Shown piece after piece: positions 36,301 through 45,300 of a stretch of 64,000 bases of DNA (position 1 is the first letter of the stretch; the number at the start of each line of letters is the position of its first letter). The notes under the pieces were generated by a model, which was given only the letters and a program-made list of their open reading frames with translations, was not told where the DNA came from and searched no databases. Source of the DNA: Pollenia angustigena (taxonomy: Eukaryota; Arthropoda; Insecta; Diptera; Polleniidae); NCBI GenBank assembly GCA_930367215.1, contig OV884060.1:211857253-211921252 (forward strand). Direction: 5' to 3'. The position numbers were made by a program, and so were the translations under genes.

Positions 36301-39300
36301 ATTTTTTTTTCGAGTAACTTTATAAAACTTGGTGGTTATTAGATAATTTGGGACTAGAAAACACGAATCTGAAGTCCAAATTTTTTTTAGATTTTTTGTT
36401 TTTGAGAAAAATGGTGTTCGATTAATCGAACATTGGGCACTATTAAGCATTTTTATTTTATTGCTCCTATAGAATGTAAATATAGAAAACCTTCATTTTT
36501 TATAAACTAAAACTAATTAATTTTATTTTATTATAGAAAAATAGAACAAGGCATTTATTAAAATTAAAAATATACAGCTCAACCTCGATTATCCGACTCG
36601 CACAGAACCGGGAAGAGCGCTGATAATCAAAAAATGGTTAGAAAATAAATCGGGTGATGCATCGTGAAGTTGAAGTTATAATATAAAATAAAACACATAA
36701 ATTTGAAAGCGAACTTGAAATTTTTATTATCGGTTAAAAGAATAATTAATGGCATTAACTGAACGAAAATGATGTCATGGAAATGTTGGCCATGACTTCG
36801 TCTGAGGTGGTTTATTCGGAAGGTCCAATTTCGGGCGACTCATTCGCGCATAGCGACTGGTATTTCGCGAATAACACGAGTAATGTTAGCTTCCAAAGCG
36901 TCAATCGTAGCTGACTTATTCCTGAAGACAGTCATTACCCAGAGAAAATGGTCTAAGTTGTAATATCGCAATATCTAGGTGAAAAATTTACCATAGAAAA
37001 ACATGAAATTAAGTGCTCACCAAAATGTATGGCTCGTAGCGCTGTCTTTCTGAAACCATATCTCACCGATACCATGCGCTTGAATTTCAAGTGACTATAC
37101 TGGTGCTGTTCCATTTACCATTTTGGCGAAAGTAAGGTAATTGCTTAATATATTTTCAAGGCGTTTGACAGAGTCTGGTATTGTGCACTCTTGTCAAAAC
37201 TTATTTCATTTGGTGTCGGTGATAATTTCTCTCGATTTATATTAAGTTTTATCAGAGGTCGCTCTATACGAGTTGTTTTAGATAGCCTTTCGTCAAACAA
37301 GTTCAAAATTAAATAAGGGGTGCCGCAAAACTTCGTTCTTTCTCCTAATATTTATATTTCCTATTTTTCTAAATGACTTCCTATGTCAAACTTCCAACCC
37401 TATCTACTCTTTTGCAAATGACAACAACCTTTGCCATTCATAATCATTTGATTATATACCAAGCGTATCCGATGTTGGTGCTATGCTTTAAATATGAATG
37501 ATACGCTTGGCCGAGACCGAAACCCGTACGTTTTTTTTTTCAAAAGCCCATCCTTTTGTGATCGATTGGTCGATAAATGGTCCAATGCATTACAGGGAAA
37601 ACTCGTTTTTTGGCCGTACTGTTCGTATGTGGAATAACCTTCCTGCTGAAGTCTACCCTCTCACTGTGAAGTCTACCCTCTCACTGTCGAATGTTCACAG
37701 GTACTACTACCTCTTCTCTCCTTTCCATAACCTACTTTCCTAGTTCCAACCCAATGCAATGCATTAGTAGGGGCTGTCACATGAATGCTGGTCCTAACAA
37801 AAAAAAAAAAATATGGTGGAGGTTACCATTGACGGTGACATTCTGATTTTCCTTAATTTTAAAAAAATTTGGACCAATGATTGCACTCTCAGCTACAGCT
37901 GTAGTAGGCCGATTCTGCGCACCGTAAGTTCCTCGAATTGCACGATAAACATTTCTCACAGAACGCTGATTGTTCATAAGCTTTTTATTGTTCAGCAAAA
38001 CAGAATAAATTGTTTCCATTTATTCAAATGCGTGGAAAATGGTTAGAAAGTAAGCCTTTCAGAGAAAAAACAAAAGTGCTAAATAGTGCCCAGTGTTCGA
38101 AAAATCGAACACTGCTTTTTAAAGTCAAATAACAAAAACATAATTGAAAAACACGGAAATGTTTTTGCTGTTGTTGAAAGTTTAATCGTTCTTTAATGGA
38201 ACTGCATTTTCACTTTTTTAATTTTTTTTTATTTTATACAAAGTTTTCAGTTTTTAAAATTATGCTAAAATTAATGTTTTTTCTTCCCCCTTGTTATACA
38301 AGGGAGGCGTGAAGTGGGTAAGAACTTTTATTTTTATATTTGTAGCTAACCATTTACAATATATTATTGTTTAATTAGTTCTTTGTCTTACCTAAAAAGA
38401 GTAAAAAAATTACAAAAACCCGTTAAAACTACTGTTCGAAAAATCGAACATTGGGACGATATGGGTTAATTTGTGAATCTGTTCCCTTATCAACATATAC
38501 AAATTAGGTATCGTAAGAAAGGTTTTTTTAAGGCGCGCCCAACTGTATATACAATTTGTCCAAGGACGATCATCCATGTCCTTTTTTTAAGGATTTTCTG
38601 TAAAAATAACGGTTTTTGAATTTTTTGTTCGGGGTTGTTTGTAATAAAAGTCCCAAATTAACATATTTTATTCTTTAGTCGATTTAATTAAATACGTGTC
38701 TCAGCTTTTTTTGTTATTCGTGTTAGTTCGCGTTTTGACAAAAATGCAATGGGGTGGTAACCCTTCGTCTTATATAGGGCAATATGGGTATCAAATTTTT
38801 TCTTTATGTATGTAAATAATTTAGATTTTTGCAAATTAGATGCATTTTACAAGGTGCTCTGGAATATATGTAAATGCAATTTTGTAGTAACTCTAATATG
38901 ATAGCGAATTTAGTTTCTATATCATGTATGGATGAAAATAGGACTAAAGAAAGAAAAAACGACTTGAATTTTTTTTATTTGCAAAAAAAAAAATATGCCG
39001 CCAAAAAGTCGTGGATCATTTCTTTTTTTCTTTCTTTAGTCCCATTTTCATTCATACATGGTCTAGAAACTAAATTCGCTATTATATTAGAGTTATTACA
39101 AAATTGCATTTATATATAGTCCAGAGCACCTTGTAAAATGCATCTAATTTGCAAAAATCTAAATTATTTACATATAAAGATGATGTACTTGGCAAAAGAA
39201 AAAATTTGATACCCATATTGCCCTATATAAAACGAAGGGTTACCACCCCATTGCATTTTTGTCAAAACGCGAACTAGCACGAATAACAAAAAAAAGCTGA

Positions 39301-42300
39301 GACACGTATTTAATTAAATCGACTAAAGAATAAAATATGTTAATTTGGCACTTTTATTACAAACAATCCCGAACAAAAAATTCAAAAACCGTTATTTTTA
39401 CAGAAAATCCTTAAAAAAAGGACATGGATGATCGTCCTTGGACAAATTGTATATACAGTTGGGCGCGCCTTAAAAAAAACCTTTCTTACGATACCTAATT
39501 TGTATATGTTGGTAAGGGAACAGATTCACAAATTAACAAAACATACAAAAATAGACCCTTTTTCAAACTGGCCCAGCTCACGAGAGGTCAAAGCTGGAGC
39601 CGAAATATTTAAAATGTCATCTTAAAAAAGTCCAAGGTTCATTTTTAGGAGGGTACATCGAGCACGAATTTGGCTTCCATACAACTTGAGGCGCTCTAAT
39701 GTATGTATATATATTTACGGAATAACACGTTAAGTAAAAAGCCTCAACGGCTATTTTGGCACATATACGCTCTTCTTTTTCATATAAATGCGGCGGAATG
39801 GAATGAAAGATGGTTAACCTACACTTCCATGAAACAAGGGATACAGAACCAAAGAATGTACCAGCAGTCATTTAATTGAGTAGGTGAGTTGCAAAACTCG
39901 TTCGTTACAAAATTAAAAATACGAAATGAAAATTTACTCTAACTGTTCTTGTGGCGATTTTTGAGAAGAAGTATACTTATTGTGTCAATCCATGTCCTCA
40001 TCCATGTTTTTCCAAGGACATGCATTAATACAATCCGCATATTTCTTCTCAGAAAGCACCAAAAGAACTGTGAGAATCATTTTTCATTTCAAACTTTTTA
40101 TTTTGTAACGAACGAGTTTTGAAACTCACCTACTCAATTGTTTGACAAGTTGTAGGCATGTAGCACCGTCTTGTTTAAACCAAATGTTGGTCACATTTAT
40201 ATCATCCACTTTCGGCTGAAAGAACTGTTTCAGATCGCGATATCTAGCACCTGGGATTGTTTCTGCTAAAACTAATTTTCAAAATATTTATTTAACCCAA
40301 AATCGACACCAAGCAGTGACATTTTGTGGATTCATGAGTTCTCCAAACCCAAATGTAATACAGGCCTGTTCTGCAAATCACTTTTACTCTAATCACATGA
40401 TTTCAGATCACATGTGCCTACTAAAATCATACGTGTGATATTATAGTGTCCCGTTTTTGTGTGTTTTCGTGTGATCTTCAATTGCCGAAAGCACATTGAG
40501 AAACACAAAAACGGCATCATTTTCCGAACACCACAAAATCACGCGTGTGATTTCAAAAACACGTGATTTGAAATCACGTGATTTTCAGAAAAAGCCCGAT
40601 AGTTTTGGCGATTGACAAAATTATCATGGACGTATTTATATATCAGGTGGCGACAATAGGATAACAACAAAAAGAAATTTGTTGTTTTTTGCTGATAAAA
40701 AATGCTAAAATCCTTTTATATTTGTAAAGGAAACCCAAGTTTTGACAGTGGCACTAAGCAATCAACTATAAACTGCTGATCGGTTGACCCCACCTGACAA
40801 ACATGCATATAAATTCGTCTTGTTCAAGGTGAAAATTTGCTTAATAGCTTTGAGTGATTTTGTTGATGTTCAGTTATCTTCGGGTGATTTTTTAGCTATT
40901 ATCTTTTTGGCAACACTAGTTTAAGCCGCTGACGCACGTTTCGTGTTTTGTTTCACTGTCAAACATGTTCAGTTTGGTCTATAATTTAACCATGAATTAT
41001 CTTACAAACGAACAACGCTTGCAAATTATTGAATTTTATTATCAAAATTCGTGCTCTGTTAAGAAAGTTCATCGAGCGCTTCTTGTGTTAAGCGACGAAG
41101 CTCATTTTTGGATCAATGGGTACGTTAATAAGCAGAATTGTCGATTTTGGAGTGAAGATCAGCCAGAAGCATTGCAAGAGCTACCAATGCATCCAGAAAA
41201 AGTCACAGTTTGGTGCGGTTTATTAGTTGGTTTATTCTTCAAAGATGATGCAAATCGTAACGTAACTGTGAATGGTGAGCGCTACCGTGAGATGATATCC
41301 AACTTTTTTTTGCCCAAAATGCAAGAGCTTGACTTGCATGACATGTGGTTTCAACAAGACGGTGCCACATGCCACACAGCACGCTTAACAATGGACTTAT
41401 TGAGAGGCGAGTTCGGTGAACATTTTATCGCCTAGGTCGTGCGATTTAACGCCTTTAGACTATTTTTTTTTGGGGCTATGTTAAAGCTCATGTCTATACA
41501 CACATGCCCGCTTTAATAGACGCATTGGAAGGCAACATTAAAGAATTTATTCATGAGATACCGGCCGAAATGTTGGAAAGAGTATGCCAAAATTGGACTA
41601 AGCGGATGGACTATTTGAGGCGCAGTCACGGTCAACATTTGCATGAAATAATCTTCAAACATTAAATTATATGGACCGTACTATCGATTCAAATAAAGAT
41701 TTCATGCATTTTTCTGAATTTCATGTGCTTTTTTTTAAACTTTCCTATAGCTCTTAAAAAATCACCCATTATTAAACTAACTATCTTTGCCGTAACCTTA
41801 AGCTGTCAGCTGTTAAGTTTTTGATTTTTAAGGTTCCTTAAACTTCACTGCTCACGTGGCGGTAAATTAAAATCTTGCGAACACTCTTAATTTTCTACAC
41901 TAAATACATACTTCACTTCAATCACAAGACACAATTGTTTTTATTTCTCTTATCACGTCAAAGGAAGGCGTCTTTTTGCTTTATTTCTTTTTCCAGGAAC
42001 ATTTATTTTAACATCTTGTACAATAATTTTCTTCAACTGTTATCATTTCTATACAAACTGCCTTTGACGTTTCTGTGCAAAATTACAATTTCAAGTTTTT
42101 CCAATGTCTATTGTTATTGCTAGAAATATAAGTTTTGTTTATAACAAAACATTAGCAAAACTTTTTGATAAGTACTCTTGTGAGTGCTTCATCATTGTAA
42201 GAGAATTTTAAATGATTTTTCTTTCTTTCTAACTTTATTGTGCTATAAAAAAAACTTTAGGGAAAGCGGTGCTAAATAGCAGCGATTTTTTACGTAAATA

Positions 42301-45300
42301 ATCAAAAATTTAAAAGATTCTTGTTTTTATATTGAAATTTACAAGTTTTTTTTTTTGTAAACATACATCTGATAACTTTGAAGAAAATGCAACTCTGACA
42401 TGATAAGTTGTTATTGTTTTTTGAAAATTTCAGTGTGAAACCAACGACCTTTAACTTTTTACATACATATATATTTCTTCTTAACACAGCCATCTCTCAT
42501 GAATTCATTCCGTATTTTGGTACTTCAGAAAATTAATTACGAAAAAATTTTTCGGAATGAAACCATTTTTATTTTCATGAACGGAATAGAAGTTTTCTAT
42601 ATTTAACTATCATTATTCTATCAATAACCAAATATGTTTTCTTTATTTATTTTTCAAAAGAAGTACATATATTTTGCCAAAATTTACATACCGGCAACAC
42701 ACACAACAAAAGAAAACAAAGCTAAATTGAAAACAGTTACATTTTCTAAAAGTTACGCACGTCATTTTAACTTTGGAATTTCACAAATTTTAAAATGTAT
42801 CACTTTTTTATAGGTACATAAAGAAAATCTCAATGTAAATCTTTTTGTACAAAAGTTTTGTTAACAGCTGTTTTTTATTTTGCTAAGTGAATTTGTTGCC
42901 ATATACATAAATACTGATTCTGCCAAATGGGTTACATAAAAATCGCTTAAACAAAATTTTTGGTATTGATTAAAACGATTGGAATAAGCACAAAAATTAT
43001 TTCGCAATCTGCGACACGGCTGATAATAAGAGTATATATGTATTTGTTTGTCATTCCGTTTGTAATTTCTACAATATTGATGTGCGACCCTTTAAAGTAT
43101 GATACATACATATATATATATATCATATATATTATATATATATCAAAAGGTCCACCGTGGCCAAAAATTTAAAAGTTATTAAATGCTGATTATTTTACGA
43201 TATTGTTATTAAGAAATATTTAGATTTTACTAATTTTATAATTTTACTCATAAATTTGTTCACTTAGATGAACAATCAGACTGCAAAGTTATGCAAACGT
43301 AATTTCTTATTTGTGAGAATGTTTTATGGTATGTTTTCTTTAATATTTATCTTTCTTAAAGTAGGCGGCATTTGATATAAATTATTCCAAAAAAATGTTC
43401 TAACATGGTCTGTAATCTAAGGAAGAGCTCAAGGAGAAATATGTTATTCGGATTAACGGTAAATTTTTATTTTATTTTAATCATTATTCAGTTGAATTAT
43501 TACGGAAAAAAATTCACGTTCGAAATGTCACGTATCGACCCAGATTTTGGCTTAAAAAAAAAGAAAATACAGAAGATTTTGGAATCAAACCAAAGGCATT
43601 TTAATGTTACATTGCTACGTAAAATTCTGAAAGTAGTTTGACTAAAAAATTGTGCCAGGTTTCGTTGAATTACGCCTTTTTATACATGGCCACAAAAACT
43701 ACTTCTGTTTTTTCACGTTCGAACCGCTACTTCTTTTGTCATTATCTTTGACCTAGAATCGCGCCCTCCATAAACTTTAGCATAGATAACAGTGCTTTCT
43801 TAGTGTTATAATTTAAGGGTTAAGAAAACATAAAAATATTTTTTGTTTGAAATGTTATTGCATTTTTGAGGCATGCGACTGTCACGTTCAACACTTTGGA
43901 ATAACCCATATTAGGGTGGTCGTTAACTGTATGGAGCATATTTGTTTTCTATTTTTCCATGCACTCACCCCCCAACTCGGTGGGTATCGATAAAAAACGA
44001 CACCAAAAAAAGTTTTAGGACAATCGGCGAAGGCTAAACCGTCCCTCAAGTCCGCCAAAGTTGGAGAAAAATCGTTAAGTCCGACTTTTATGCCTCATAA
44101 CTTGGAAAATATTAAACTTACATAAAAATCGTTTGCATAGAAGTTGTTAATAATGAAGTTTCCAACAACTTTTGTCTTAATAAGTTTTCTCTAAATCTCA
44201 TATTTAACGAAAAGTAACAAAAAAATAGAGCAAACAGCAGCAATGATGCGAATTTTTTGTTAGAACTATTTTTTCTTCCACATGTCAATTCAGCTTCAAT
44301 ATTTGCGTTTGTGTGCGTTTGCTTACAAAAACTAATAGTCAAACGCATATCATTTGTTTCTACCCTACCTACCCGCTTTCTTCATTTCTAAAGGGGTCAC
44401 CCATACAAAATTGTCAATACAGAATAGAAATATATTGAAGAAAAAAGCCCATAACTGCCAATGAATCGCCCCTAAGGACATAAAATGTATGACGGACCAT
44501 CATTAGTTTTTTATGCTTAACATTTTCTTTGAACATACTTGCCATATATCTCCACCCCTAAGGGGGGCTCCTATACAAATATGGCGGTCTAATAATTTGG
44601 CCCCTGCAGCGCCTAGGATGCCCCTAGATGAGTCAAATGTATGACCGATCCCACTTTATTTTTTATACCCATCATTTGTTGTTTAACATACCTACCCGCT
44701 ATCTCTATTCCTTAAGAGGGCGGCTCCCATACAAAATGTTCAATACAGACTAGGAATATATTGAAGAAAAAGCCCAAAAAAGAATGACCAACCTCCATTA
44801 GGTTTTTGTTTTTAACATTTTCCTAAAACATACTTGCCCTTTATCACCACTTTTTAGGGAGTCTCTCATACAAATATTGCGTTTTATGAAATTCTTAAAT
44901 TTAATGGAAATTTTTGTGAACAAAACAAACTTTTTTGTTTGCAAATTCGTTTTTTAAATATCTTACAATTTTTTATTAATGGAAATTTTTGTGAACAGAA
45001 CAAACTTTTTTTGTTTGCAAAATCGTTTTTTAAATGTCTTACAATTTTTTAAAGAACAAAAATTTTTAAATTTTGCTAAAAAATTATTATTTTTTTTTTG
45101 CTGAAATAACTGCGCATATAAGAAAAACCTTTAAGCTTTTTTAAAGGTAATTTTATTGCGGAATTTCGTTTTTTTGAGTTTGCGAATATATGTTGTGCAA
45201 CCTCCTCTATTTTCGAAATAACGGTATATCTCGAAAACAAAAGCTAACTTGGTGGCCACACGATCAAGTTTTGCCTTTCAATTCCTTTCAGTTTGCAATA

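Larger units (their letters stand above)
36284..38465. mobile_element. TTAA-flanked (piggyBac-type target) element
   Basis: The segment begins CCCATTTCGTCCCAGCG and ends GGGACGATATGGG, inverted ends with TTAA on both sides (36280-36283, 38466-38469). The related copy at 56731 has an undivided GTTTTGTTAATTT, the empty site. Internal words AAATCGAACATTGGG occur near both ends. No piggyBac transposase is visible, so it is non-autonomous. It hosts a mariner relic. Confidence 0.85.
36131..39698. mobile_element. large hairpin element, TAGAGCGACTCA ends, 8-bp TSD, interrupted
   Basis: Ends TAGAGCGACTCACCAAAA and the inverse ...GCGCTCTA are flanked by ATGTATGT on both sides (36123-36130 and 39699-39706). 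Without the insertion at 36284-38465 the element is almost entirely a palindrome, with arms of about 650 bp (36131-36283 plus 38470-38980 against 39005-39698). Shared words are TCACGAGAGGTCAAAGCTGG, GGACGATCATCCATG and AAAAAGTCGTGGATCATT. A related copy without the insertion lies at 56581-57571. Confidence 0.85.

Noticed and set aside
38874..39119. 81-residue frame, also seen near 56752-57085
   Set aside because: It reads through the hairpin arms of a repeat; similar frames appear on both strands because the sequence is palindromic.
43405..43641. 78-residue frame with [16 protein letters not shown]
   Set aside because: It lies in the extra segment of a dispersed repeat and has no recognised domain; there is insufficient support for a gene.
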